Part shown: positions 1 through 10,712 of the stretch, in pieces
How positions within the stretch are numbered: the stretch's first letter is position 1
Layout of the letters: each line of letters begins with the position of its first letter
Assembly (NCBI RefSeq): GCF_027596085.1
Contig: NC_072459.1
Span: 21,698,055-21,762,054, forward strand
Length of the DNA: 64,000 bases
Direction of reading: 5' to 3'
From: Anoplopoma fimbria
Taxonomy: Eukaryota > Chordata > Actinopteri > Perciformes > Anoplopomatidae
Notes under the pieces: model-generated
The model's input: only the letters and a program-made list of their open reading frames with translations
Told to the model about the DNA's origin: nothing
The model's database searches: none
Position numbers and translations under genes: made by a program

Positions 1-177
1 TGAAATATTCAAGCTTTTCTCCTATAGACCCCCCCACCCCCCAGTGAGCTGTGTCATTCAATAACCAGTGAATTCTTATTTCAATCCGCATCAAAGCAGG
101 TTCCGCCTATAGAGTCCACCATCGATTGAATTTACAGCATTTGCAATTCACCACGGACAGAGATAGTCAATTTGAAT

Positions 178-180
<3 letters not shown>

Positions 181-237
<57 letters not shown>
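181..237. repeat. (TG)n microsatellite
   Basis: Uninterrupted TG dinucleotide array of about 28 repeats. Confidence 0.97.
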
Positions 238-239
<2 letters not shown>

Positions 240-610
240 CTCGGCCCCCTCGGGCACGTTGGCAAGCATGAACTCCCTGAACTCAATCCTTGTCCATTAA
301 ATTCCTATTGATCAAGCAGCAGAGAGAGAGAGAGACATAAAGTTCCATCTCCTAGGTTTCATGTGGGCTCGGCTCTCCGTCTCTTTAGGCTCCTCTACCC
401 CCCTCATCAAAAGGAGGAGAGGAGAGGAGAGGAAGAAGAGAGCAAAGAAGAAGAAGAGGAGGAGGAGGAGAAAAGAGGGAGGGAGGAAGAGGAAAAAATA
501 AAGATTGGTCGAAGCCTTGGGAATCCATTAGAAGAGATGGATGAAGAGGGGAAACAGGAATGAGCTAGCAGTTGATTGCTAAAGCGCAGTTAGCGCTTGG
601 GACAAGGATG

Positions 611-611
<1 letters not shown>

Positions 612-662
<51 letters not shown>
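612..662. repeat. (TG)n microsatellite
   Basis: TG dinucleotide array of about 25 repeats, followed by degenerate TG/CG-rich sequence to about 790. Confidence 0.96.
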
Positions 663-665
<3 letters not shown>

Positions 666-921
666 AGTGTGCACTTGTGATTGCAACATGTGTATGCGTG
701 CGCCTGAACGTGTCTGATTGCAAGCATTGGGTGCATACACAAGCGTGTCCATTTAGTCGTGTATCCATGTGTGTGTGTGTGTGTGTGCAGCGGGAGAGTT
801 CCATTTAGTAACGCAGCAAAGCAGCACATATCTCTCCGCTGGGAGCTGTCCTTGGTTCTGATCCGTGGCCCCCTACACTCCTCCGCCTGCTACCCGACGC
901 CCACCCCCCAGCACATACACA

Positions 922-923
<2 letters not shown>

Positions 924-960
<37 letters not shown>
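924..960. repeat. (CA)n microsatellite
   Basis: CA dinucleotide array of about 18 repeats. Confidence 0.95.
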
Positions 961-963
<3 letters not shown>

Positions 964-3289
964 CTCCCCCCACCCTGTTGATTGACATCCGCATGCTCTC
1001 CATTTGGCTCGCTAAAGGCTGCCTTGTGCGTATACACATGTGTGTGCACACCTCGCCTACTGTGGACCGGTGGCGGGTGTTTTTTTTGTGTTTGTGTGTG
1101 TATGTGTGTTTTTTCGGGGCGGTACGGGAGGGGTGGGTGGGGGGGGGGACTGGGCCATCCTCAGAGGGCCTTGAGCAGAGAGGATGCTGGGTAACAAAAA
1201 AAAAAGGAGAAGCAAGTAGCGAGAGGAAGAAAAAAACAAAACATCTGTGTGGTAATTGGGCTCCCCTCTGTATTGTAACGCATACATTGACATCTGTTTG
1301 ATAATTGGCTTCCCCGGCTCCTCGGAGTGTGTGTGTCACGCTAAATGCCGGTTTGGTGGGGAAGGAAGAGGAAGAAAGGGACGGGGAGGGTGTGTGAGTG
1401 TGCACATGCATTTGTATACCGATGGGGGGAGGGAGGGAGGCTTTTTGTTGGCATTGTGAAAGCTCCACAGGTCTCTCCTGCGCGCATTTATAAAAAAGTA
1501 GGTCCCACCTACAGCACGTATGGCCTGCGTTTAGCCCCGACAGACCAAATAAATGATAAAAAACAAGTGCTAAGTGTCAAGTGATTGTTTACAGCTCTCT
1601 CCCGTGGTCAGCCTCTCGCGGCAGTTCGAGCCCCGGGCCCAGGAGCGGTGTTAGCATGCTTCCGCAATTTTGTTCAGAGCTGGAGAAGGGGGGAGAGGCC
1701 GTCAAATTGCATAGATAAATATGTTGAATAATTGATGCGGCGCATAGTGGGGAGCTGTTTGGGGAGGACACCACAGATTGCCGGTGATGCCAGTGCAAGT
1801 CTGTCTGTTCCAGAGCAAAGCGCTCCATCCTCGCGAGGTCTAACCGCTACAATGGATCCTCGACGTGTTGGGTCCTAGCCAACGTACACGTTGCCTTTAA
1901 ACCTCTTGCATCAATGGATCCGTGTGTACAACTCCTTTCACTGGACTTTTTTTGATTCATCAGACGTGACGGTTTAAGCCGCTGCTTATAAAAACTAATT
2001 CCTAGTAATACCTTATAATTCCTACCTATTCTATAATCCTGTAGATCTATACAGGAGTGTCAGAGCTTCTAGTAATGGGGCAATGGTTCATTTGGGGGAT
2101 TTCTCTCAGATGACACAACGGTGGGTGGTTGGCTGGAGTCAGGGGAGCTGGGGTGGGGGGTTCTGGACAGGCCACCGGGACAGTTAAGAGTTTAGATGTG
2201 AGGTCCCGAAGGAGGGGAGAGAGGAGAGTTGCTCTTCCTCGCTCCGTCTCCCTCCCCTAATGCCGTCTAATGTGAGAGCTTACGGCGGGCGGAGGAGGAA
2301 CAAAGAGTGCTAAAGATGCTGGGAATTTGAGATCCCCCCCCCCTTCGGAACCAGGAAGCCATATTCCTGCTAAAAACTCCCTGTGAAAATATCTTAACAT
2401 TTTTCAAAAAGACAGCGGGTTTTTTTTGTCTTTCTGCCACCTTTATTTCCATCCTTTTCTTTCCCTCCGCATCCGCCCCTTTGAAAAAAAAAAAGAAAAG
2501 AAAGAAAAAGTGTGGTATTTCACATGCAGAGGTGTGTGAATAATAGCACGAACGGCTCCCTTTCATGTAGTCTCTCTTTCTCAGCACAGAGGAACGCCGA
2601 GCGGTGTTCTCCGCCGTTTGATTCCGGGGGCCTTGAAGATGCGAAGGCATGGGGTGGGGGGGGATGTGAAGACTGCTTATCTCTTCCTGACACAGCCAAT
2701 CATGTCATAGAATGACAGTCCGAGGCCCAGCTGATACCCCCCAACCCCCCAACCACCACCACCTCTCAGTCCCTCGCACACAAACACACTCCTTCCTGCT
2801 CTCGGTTTCTCCTCTTGAAAATCACACACACTCTTCCTCCTTCTCTTCTGCTCCCTGACATTTCCCTCATTCCTGTCTCACTCGGATGCTGTCATGTCGC
2901 CTTCTTCTCCTCCTCTCTCCGTCTCGTCTGTATTATCTTTTCTCTCTCCTCCTGGTCCCCTCTCATGTGTGCGGCATGGGGGGGGCAGCCCTCGCTCCCC
3001 GTTAGATGTACGCATGCGACTGTGGCTCTCGACGATAAACACGGCAGAGCTCACATCTCCCACCTCCTTGCATTGCGCTCAGTCAGGGTTTACAAGCATT
3101 GTAAACATAAAAAAAGCCCAAACTTTATTGCGCCCTGGCGCGCTGTGACAAAATGACTGTTTGTGTGAGCGCGGCGCTCCATCACGCTCTCCTTGCTTCT
3201 TTTTCCTTTCACTGCTCTCATGCTGCTGTGGAAACGGTGTGTGTCGGTGTGACAGTAAATTCAAGATTCTGGAAAAAATGACGCTGTTG

Positions 3290-3450
3290 CTGTCACATTG
3301 TTGTCGACGCCATTAAAGTGCAAGATATTTTACCGCCAATTAGTGAGGACTTCCGCGCAATGGAGAATGGGCCTTTAGACGGATAAAACTCCGCCTCGCA
3401 AACAATCCAATCCCATTTTCTATAATTGATTGCTCAGCGCTAATCGGTTG
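3290..3450. promoter_or_regulatory. Candidate conserved non-coding element
   Basis: Complex, non-repetitive sequence in a gene-poor region. It contains several homeodomain-type cores (CCAATTAGTG near 3,336, ATAATTGATTG near 3,422, GCTAATCGG near 3,439). It has no coding frame and no resemblance to the repeat families seen elsewhere in the window. Function is inferred only from this appearance. An alignment to other teleosts would settle it. Confidence 0.3.
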
Positions 3451-3536
3451 TGGTCGTCTCCTGAAGAAAATATAATCTTAATATGTCAATGTGGCATCCA
3501 CGTCAACACTTGTGGAGACGCGATAACTCTTTTCGT

Positions 3537-3768
3537 TGAAGCTGAAGCGATTAATCATTTAGTCGATCGACAGAAAAATATCAGTCGTTTTAATTCTTTT
3601 TCAGAGCAATAGTGAAAAAAAATGTTTCTAGTTCCATTTGCTTCTTCTGTTTGTCATCAACTTATTGTCTTTGGGTTTCTGGTCAAACCAAACGAGAGAT
3701 CCTTGATTTATGGAGCAAATATTGTGCAGATTAATTCATATAAAAATCATTAGTTGCAGCCCTAGTTG
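3537..3768. mobile_element. MITE-like fish repeat, decayed copy 1
   Basis: The left end carries GCTGAAGCGATTAATC followed by TTTAGTCGATCGACAG. The right end carries ATTAGTTGCAGCCCTAG. This is the arrangement of a very common teleost palindromic MITE whose ends read roughly GGGCTGCAACTAATGATT. The interior (CTTTGGGTTTCTGGTCAAAC) also fits that family. No coding capacity. Family recognition is from memory. Confidence 0.7.
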
Positions 3769-4329
3769 TTTCATGAATCAATCCAACAACAGTTGTCTTT
3801 TTTTTCTTGCAGGAACCTGGACAGTTTCAGCAGCTCATAAAATCCCCACCCTTCCCTCCAACTCTCTCCCGCTGTATAGCATCAAACAGGGAAAAAAGGG
3901 GGGAGGTGTGAGACAAGAGAGAGAGAATGAGAGGGGAGAGAAGGTGGAGGGGAGTGAGGTGGCGTGACCGTTTGCTCCCGTCTCGACCACGGGTATTCTT
4001 GGGTTGATAATACAGATGTCGATGTTATTGCTTGAGAATACGCGTAGCTGAGCGGAAGCCATCACCAACGCCTGCAAACGGATGTTAACAGACACAGAAC
4101 AATACGGCGGCGGCAGTCCTCAACCAGAGTCCCGCTTGTGGCCCCCTAAGACTCTGCCCAGCATCCTCTCGGCCCTCTGCAGGAAGTAAGATCCTTCCAA
4201 GCGTGCATCACACACCTTTTTAGCTCTGATTGTTCATCCGCTTGACAGATGCCCTTATCAGAGCGCGTGGTTGAAGAAGGGAATCCAATAAGTGCACACG
4301 GTGGATGAGTGGGGAGGCATGGGGGGTTG

Positions 4330-4369
4330 TGTGTGTGTGTGTGTGTGTGGGGGTGTGTGTGTGTGTTCA
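4330..4369. repeat. (TG)n microsatellite, interrupted
   Basis: TG array interrupted by a GGGG run. Confidence 0.9.
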
Positions 4370-4689
4370 GGGTTTGGTCGGGGGGCTGGGCAGGAAGACA
4401 CGACTCTGCACGGCAGGACAGAAGGTCCAGCAGTCGCAGTAGCTCCCGTGGTCTCGCTGCGTATAAGGTCACAGTCAAAGAGCAAATCCAATATCCAGAC
4501 TGGCTGGCGGGCAGACGGGCAGGTATGAGGCACGCATTTAGAAAGTCAGAGATAAATCTCAGTCTACTCTCAGCTGTTCTCTGAGCCAACAGGAGGAGGG
4601 GGCGGGGAAGACGAGACAGAAAGACAGAGACGGGGGACAAGGAGACACTCTGGTAGCAGCAGACAGTAGAGGAGGAAACACTGTTAGGA

Positions 4690-5795
4690 TGCAGTGGTGG
4701 ATAGTAACACGTTTTGGTACACTTTCAGAGGTGCTTTCCATTTTTCCGCTACTCTAATCTACTAAATTTGAAAAAGGGTAATGTACTCAATGGCATGGTT
4801 GGTAATCTTGAGAAGACAAGCAAGAGTACTCTAGAGTTTAAAAATTATCCAACCGAGAGAAAGTGAAATTAGCACAAGCTACAAAAGTCTCTAAATCCAG
4901 GGAGAAAGTTTCCAAGTTGGCAACATGGACAGCCCGTTCAGTCCCTTTAGGCCTTCCTTTCAAAGCCACTCCCCCAAAATGATCTTGCAGGCAGGTAGCC
5001 CGTCCTTTCACAACATTTGGGCTAAATTAAACAATTGGACAGGCTAATTACAGTACTGCGACAGCCACACATACCTTAATTGGTTTTTTTCAGGATATAT
5101 TGAAAATAAAATTCCACGAAAAAATCAAAAATGCTTTCCAACAAGATAACCAACCCTACCTTTAATAGTATATATCCCTTCAATACATTTAATGGACAGC
5201 AATTTTGCACATTCCGATTTTTAAATACAAAATGAGCTCTAAAACATGATACATTGCTCGGTGCAAAACACATTCTTCTTATCGAGTCATTTTAGTCCGC
5301 AAGTGAGTTCTCGAAGCTGCCTTGAATGAATATTTGTATAATAGCAACAAATTAAATGATGATGTGAAAACAACGTGGCAATATCTAAGGTGTTGCTCGT
5401 CGTGATGAACCTACGGAGAACCTGCAGTTCCTCTCAGCTTTAAGGAGCCTTGTAGTAAGCGTGTTAAACAGATTCTTTGAATAATTAAGGACTCAATAAA
5501 AGACAGAAATGTCTTTATTAGAATATTCCGAATAAGCTGCCCAACATTTATAGATAGTTAAAATTAGCTCCGCCTCGACCAGCTATAACAGTATACTTAC
5601 TCATTGATGTTTAAGTGATAATGAACCCATAATATAAAATAATCTACAACAGGATTAAAGGGTTCATTTGCTTCATTACGAGTAAAAGTACACGTTGCTA
5701 AATGCAGATATTGTACTTGTAGTAGTATTATTACACTATGGTCTCGCTACTTTTACTAAAGAACAGGATGTGATGAAGTATTCCACTAACACCTG
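4690..5795. mobile_element. Candidate non-autonomous DNA element
   Basis: The left end reads AGTGGTGGATAGTAAC, and the right end, read on the other strand, contains AGTGGAATACTTCATC. The inner right end contains AAAAGTACACGTTGCTAAAT and TATTGTACTTGTAG. Such GTGGAAAGTAACTAAGTAC-type ends mark an abundant fish repeat. The interior is AT-rich and has no recognisable protein. Boundaries are approximate, and the two ends could belong to separate fragments. Confidence 0.45.
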
Positions 5796-6185
5796 GATTA
5801 AATCAATAATCCAGTCGTTGTGTCAGAGCTGGAATGTTGGTTAAATGCACAAATATATTATACAAAAATATTCTCTTTAAAATTACATGATGTACTCCCC
5901 CCCCCCCCCGTCCCCGTCTCCGGGGGTGGTCAAAATTGTCAATTTCCCCTGCGTGGTGTAGTTTGCGGGGCATTGGATCATATTAGTGTTATTGTAATGG
6001 GGTGTAATAAGATTATTCAAATCCCTCTATTTCTGGGGCTCATCCATGTAAAAGGGCCCTTTGACAGAAAACTGTGTCTGTGTGCTAAACCCTGGAAATA
6101 CCCAGCCAAGAGGATTCTCCACGCCACTCCCTAGAGACTCCACTCACATCAGCGCCACTGTCTCTCCGTCTCCGTGCATGTTCGT

Positions 6186-6241
<56 letters not shown>

Positions 6242-6435
6242 AATTTTTCTGTCTCTTCCTCCACACAGCAATTAAAGATCCGATTGATTTCCCTGCCTAC
6301 ACTGATTACCTGCTTCACTAGTTTGTTTTTTCTATGATATCTGATTAATACTGAGAATTTATACAGGGAGCTGACACAATAACATGAGCGCCTCACATTT
6401 TAATACAACAATGGCATGAGAAATGGCCCATTTTT
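5796..6435. other. Non-coding stretch with (TG)n array
   Basis: No exon seen. The piece at 5,960-6,130 is complex and looks conserved-element-like, with several AATAAG/GATTA-type motifs. A (TG)26 array lies at 6,189-6,241. Confidence 0.5.
6189..6241. repeat. (TG)n microsatellite
   Basis: TG array of about 26 repeats. Confidence 0.96.
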
Positions 6436-6705
6436 GGAGCTGAAACAATGAATCGATTAGTCCGTCTGCAGGAAATTTGTATCAACAATTTTGACAGTTA
6501 ACTGAGTCATTTATCAAGTAAAAGTTGTATGTTATAGTAAACTGAATTTATTTGTGTTTGGGGTAAAACAATACATTTTAAAGAAGTCATGTTCCGCTCT
6601 GGAACCTTCTATTGGACCTTTTATCAAACTATTATTGTAAGAAAGTATTTGGTAAATTAATCAATAATAAAAAAACAAGCATGGGTTGCAGCCCAAACCA
6701 TTTAT
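6436..6705. mobile_element. MITE-like fish repeat, decayed copy 2
   Basis: Begins GAGCTGAAACAATGAATCG and ends AAGCATGGGTTGCAGCCC, the same end pattern as the copy at 3,537-3,768 (a ...GGCTGCAAC... type terminus). The interior has lost most similarity. Non-coding. Confidence 0.5.
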
Positions 6706-6892
6706 GAGGTTTTTTTAAATTGCATTGTATTCTACAGGTATCCACATCGTCTTCACTTCCATTTAGCTGCGTGTAAAGCCACAATTTTCCACCATCTTCC
6801 ACCACACACACTGTCTGTAACAGTATAAAGCCATGCTAGCAGCTCTGCAAGAGAGAGAGAGAGTGCAAGAGTGAACTTATGTTGAATTACCA

Positions 6893-7388
6893 CTAAACGG
6901 GTCGGCTTGACTCAATACGCTTTTGGTTCCTCTGTACTTTTCTCTATTTCATTTTCCACTACAGATATTACAATCTCAATGTAAGCAGGATTCTTAGCTG
7001 ATCTTTGTAGCGGTATCCTTGGTTATCATTCTCTTTATGTTCTCTGGATCCTTTCAACCAAACAAAAGAACGTCTGTACTACGTCAATTGACCACGGCGT
7101 GTTTTTTTGTCATTTAAAATAAATCTGGGTAGAGTAAATAAAACAACTGTGGTCGTTATTGATGGTAGCTCATCACTCTGTATAAACTTGTGCTAGTGAC
7201 AATTTTAGTGACGAATACCCCTGTTTTAATCGTCTAGTATCGGCTCAGCTCGCTTTAAACCTCGACAGAGGCGGTACCAAAAACAGTACCATGTACTAAC
7301 CACAACTTTCACCAATGGAAAACCAAAAGATAAAGGTTCTAAGCGAGTCAAGTCGAACCATGTCGTGCCATGCAGTGGAAATGTGACA
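6893..7388. mobile_element. Imperfect inverted-repeat element
   Basis: The left arm reads GGTCGGCTTGACTC and then, a few bases on, CTTTTGGTTCCTC. The right arm read in reverse complement gives GGTTCGACTTGACTC and then CTTTTGGTTTTCC. The matching order of motifs on opposite strands indicates a foldback MITE with about 90-bp arms. No protein-coding frame. Confidence 0.45.
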
Positions 7389-7389
7389 T

Positions 7390-7960
7390 AAGTTACAGCA
7401 ATGCTTTGAGCTAAATGCTAACACGTCTTCCTTTAGTGTGCTAGCATGTTACCATTACTACAGCTGAAGTCAGGGGATCATCGAAGTTATGCAATACATC
7501 CTGATGGGGAACATGAATGTCAGTGCCAAATTTCATGGCAACCCATTTATAAGTTCTAGAGACATTTTACTAAAAGCAAAGGAAAAGTTAGGCGATCAGA
7601 GAAGTCATTAGGATTCATCCTCTGGTAACCATGAATTTCCACGGAAAATGTTATGCATCCATCGAGTAGACCTTGAAATATTTCACAGAATGAGTGGAAA
7701 CTGTCACCAGGAAAAGTTAGGGGGCCATCAAAATGTCTAGGGTTCAACCTCGGGGCACCATGAATTAAACAGTAGTTGGGTTATTTTAGTAGAAGATGAA
7801 ATTGTTGAGCATGTTGATGATGCTGGAGGAAAAGTCAGAGGGTAAGAGAGTGAGTAAGTAGGAGTCATGCTCTGGGGACCATTAGTATCTGTGTAAAATG
7901 TTATCAACAACAAAACAATATCTCCATTTTTAGTGTCATTCTGCTAGCATGGCTAAAATA
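7390..7960 (-). mobile_element. Interspersed fish repeat (minus orientation)
   Basis: Contains motifs that recur in opposite orientation at 50,400-50,975: GAGCTAAATGCTAAC, then blocks of the type CATGAAT...GGTTCAACC around 'caccatgaatt', and AAATTTCATGGCAACCC. The plus-strand copy at 50.4-51.0 kb has GGATTGCCTTGAAATG and CTAACATTTAGCTCA. I recognise the family as a widespread teleost repeat but cannot name it. Confidence 0.55.
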
Positions 7961-8637
7961 TATATCACCAGTACATAATTAATGATCTGTAGCCAGTATT
8001 TCCAGCACCTGTTTCCACAGAATATAATGTTGTTCCGAAGCACAGTTGATCTGCCTGCACTGCATAACCACAGGACTGTATAATCAGGAACACTGCCTAC
8101 ATGCCCACCACTCAAATCACCGATATTTCTTCATTCTCAGCTTCCCGTAGGGCCGACAATGATAAACATGATTAATCATTTGTGCTTTCCGCACAACAGC
8201 TAGCTGCCTCTCAACAGGAATGCGGCGGAAACTCAGGCGCGGCGAAAACGCGGGCCCGGCAAACGGTTGTTGCACCCGTGAGCGGGCCGACGCCAAAGCG
8301 ACCCCCCCCCCCCCCACCCCAACCACCACCAGAATCAACCTGGTAAACTGAAGCCTCTCCCCACCGTCCTTCCCCCTCCTTCCTCCCTCCTTCCTCCTCC
8401 ATCCAAGCTGCCCCCCCCCCATACTTCTGCCTGCACTCACCACGGCACTAAAGCAAACAGAGACAATAGACCCAGAATGAATAAGTGCGTCTTGTGGATG
8501 TGGCCATGCGGTGAAAGCGGCAATCCCCCCTGATGGGTCACTCCATTGCAATTACCCTGTAATATTTATCCAGACAAACAAAAGGCAGCGTGCGTGCAGG
8601 AGTGGCTGCAGGGATCTGATGGATATATGGATGGATG

Positions 8638-8668
<31 letters not shown>

Positions 8669-8964
8669 TGCTGCAGGTATAGAGGAGGATGGATATGGAG
8701 AGGAGGAGGGGGAGTAGGGGGACGGAGGGACGGAGGGAGGAAATCACAGTGCAATAAGAGCCCTCTCATTAGGGCCTGTCTTTATCACTGTGCAGCTCCT
8801 GTGAGACGTGGCAGATGAGAGGAGGGAACAGAAGGCCAGGAGGAGAGCGGGAGCTCAGATTAGGATCCTTATTGCTGTGATAATCACTGTTTGTCATCCA
8901 ATGCGCACGTTTCACACCTGTGGTAAATGCAGATGGGTTAGTTAGTTAGCGCCAGGGTCATACG
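7961..8964. other. Non-coding stretch
   Basis: No exon seen. Holds poly-C runs near 8,305 and 8,411, a (GA)n run at 8,637-8,664 and purine-rich tracts to 8,745. Complex, possibly conserved islands lie at about 8,460-8,580 and 8,850-8,940. Confidence 0.5.
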
Positions 8965-9118
8965 AGTCGGTGTGTGTGTGCGTGTGGGTGTGTGAGTGTG
9001 TGGTGTTCCTGCGTGCATATGTGTGTGTTTTTGCAGGAAAGAAAAAAAAAAAAGATTACAGTTCACGTATGGGTGCATGTGAGAACGAGAGAAAAGTGTG
9101 TGAGAGGAACAGTGATAA

Positions 9119-9121
<3 letters not shown>

Positions 9122-9176
<55 letters not shown>
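9122..9176. repeat. (TG)n microsatellite
   Basis: TG array of about 27 repeats, preceded from 8,970 by imperfect TG-rich sequence. Confidence 0.96.
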
Positions 9177-9180
<4 letters not shown>

Positions 9181-9329
9181 TTGTATACGTGTGTGTATTT
9201 CTGGCGCATGGAGAGAGAGAGAGCTCCGGCGCGCGCACGTGAACAGCGAGTGCGGACGCATTTAGAATGAACAAATAGATAAAGATGGAATTAAATAAAT
9301 AAGTAACAATCACATGCATTGCTCTCGGT

Positions 9330-9398
9330 GCCTGGCAACCGGATCCCTCCGTTGCCTTGGAAACAGTTGCTACAGAATGTGAGGTGATTGGCAACCGT
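9330..9398. promoter_or_regulatory. Cluster of RFX/X-box-like half sites
   Basis: Three GGCAACC/GTTGCC half sites fall within 65 bp: GGCAACC at 9,334-9,340, GTTGCCTTGGAAAC at 9,351-9,364 and GGCAACC at 9,390-9,396. The middle one is one base short of a full X-box (GTNRCC-N-RGYAAC). Whether it acts as an element is unknown. Confidence 0.3.
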
Positions 9399-9628
9399 GA
9401 CAACGAGGAGGGAATAACATTTGACCCCGCTTGCTGACGAGGGGGAGGCGAGTTGGAGGGTGGTGGTGGGGGGGGAGCAGGGGGAGAAAAAAAGAGTGAG
9501 AGAGAGAGAGAGATGGAGAGGATAGTAGATGGAGGATGGTACCAGAGCGTTTTTTAAGATTTTTTTTATGTATCCTCTGAAGCCGCTTCACTCTCACTCC
9601 TTTCCTTAACAAACACTGCCTCACCCCC

Positions 9629-9629
<1 letters not shown>

Positions 9630-9714
<85 letters not shown>
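9630..9714. repeat. (CA)n microsatellite
   Basis: CA array of about 42 repeats after a poly-C run. Confidence 0.97.
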
Positions 9715-9718
<4 letters not shown>

Positions 9719-9834
9719 GTTCTTCTCACCGATACTGTAACACCATGCATTCAGACACACACACGTTCTATGCTTTAACATACCAGCGCCCGTGCCAACT
9801 CAAACTCACACTCTGCCACCCACCATCGCCCCAG

Positions 9835-9947
<113 letters not shown>

Positions 9948-10076
9948 GTCTTAAGGACCCAGCACATTAAACGCTAAATCTACACTTCCTCTATCTCAAG
10001 TCAAGTTTAAAATTGCACCAGGATGTTTCTGCATGCAACCGCTTGTTGTTCGACACCATACACACACTTTAATATA

Positions 10077-10077
<1 letters not shown>

Positions 10078-10152
<75 letters not shown>
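10078..10152. repeat. (CA)n microsatellite
   Basis: CA array of about 37 repeats. Confidence 0.97.
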
Positions 10153-10153
<1 letters not shown>

Positions 10154-10382
10154 TACAACGCAGACATGTATTAATCAGGAAGGCATTGTTTTTCGCTCCT
10201 AAAGCTACGCTATGTGAGAGAGAATGCAGTGTGAAATCACAGGCTGCTTCGATGCCAAGAGGAGAACCTCTCTCTTCCCCCTCTATCTTTTTCCTCCTCC
10301 TCTTCTTCCTCCTCTTCCTCCTCCCCTGTTTCCCATCCGATTGCACTTTCCCTTTCCGTCCCTCTCTCCTCTTCTCTGCCTG

Positions 10383-10455
10383 GCTAAACTAATAAGGGTG
10401 TGATTAATGGTCTGCTAATTGCTGTAATCTCAGTTAATTAGAGTGGAGATTCTTC
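10383..10455. promoter_or_regulatory. Candidate conserved non-coding element
   Basis: Complex AT-rich sequence with repeated homeodomain-type cores: CTAATAAGG, GATTAATGG, GCTAATTG and CAGTTAATTAGAG, all within 70 bp between two microsatellites. Function is inferred from motif density only. Confidence 0.3.
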
Positions 10456-10611
10456 AGTGGTGGAGTGCTTGGGGAGAGATGCATGTTGCACTGATCTGGA
10501 GGTGCAGAACTGGCAACCGTCCACGAAGGCAGCAGAAAGAGACGTACTCGCTGGAACGCTGAGTAGTGCGGCGGTACTGTCTCACTCCAAGGCTCCCCGT
10601 TACACATCCAG

Positions 10612-10612
<1 letters not shown>

Positions 10613-10703
<91 letters not shown>

Positions 10704-10710
10704 ACACACA
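10613..10710. repeat. (CA)n microsatellite
   Basis: CA array of about 48 repeats with one TA interruption near its 3' end. Confidence 0.97.
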
Positions 10711-10712
10711 GA

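Larger units (their letters stand above)
1..3530. other. Gene-poor non-coding stretch
   Basis: No exon with a plausible protein and splice sites was found on either strand. The stretch holds (TG)n arrays at 181-237, 612-662 and 767-787, a (CA)n array at 924-960, a purine-rich AGG/GAA tract at 410-500 and several poly-C, poly-G or poly-A runs. The open frames here translate to Cys-Val or His-Thr repeats from the microsatellites. Around 1,480-1,760 and 3,290-3,450 the sequence turns complex and rich in TAAT/ATTA-type motifs, which is how conserved non-coding elements usually look. That reading is inference without an alignment. Confidence 0.6.

Noticed and set aside
565..1468. Open frames of 70-190 codons rich in Cys-Val or His-Thr
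   Set aside because: They are translations of TG/CA microsatellites present in overlapping frames on both strands. The same applies to frames at 9.0-10.8 kb and 37.5-37.9 kb.
6429..6438. CCATTTTTGG as a CArG box
   Set aside because: A consensus match, but it borders a decayed repeat far from any gene and is within chance expectation.
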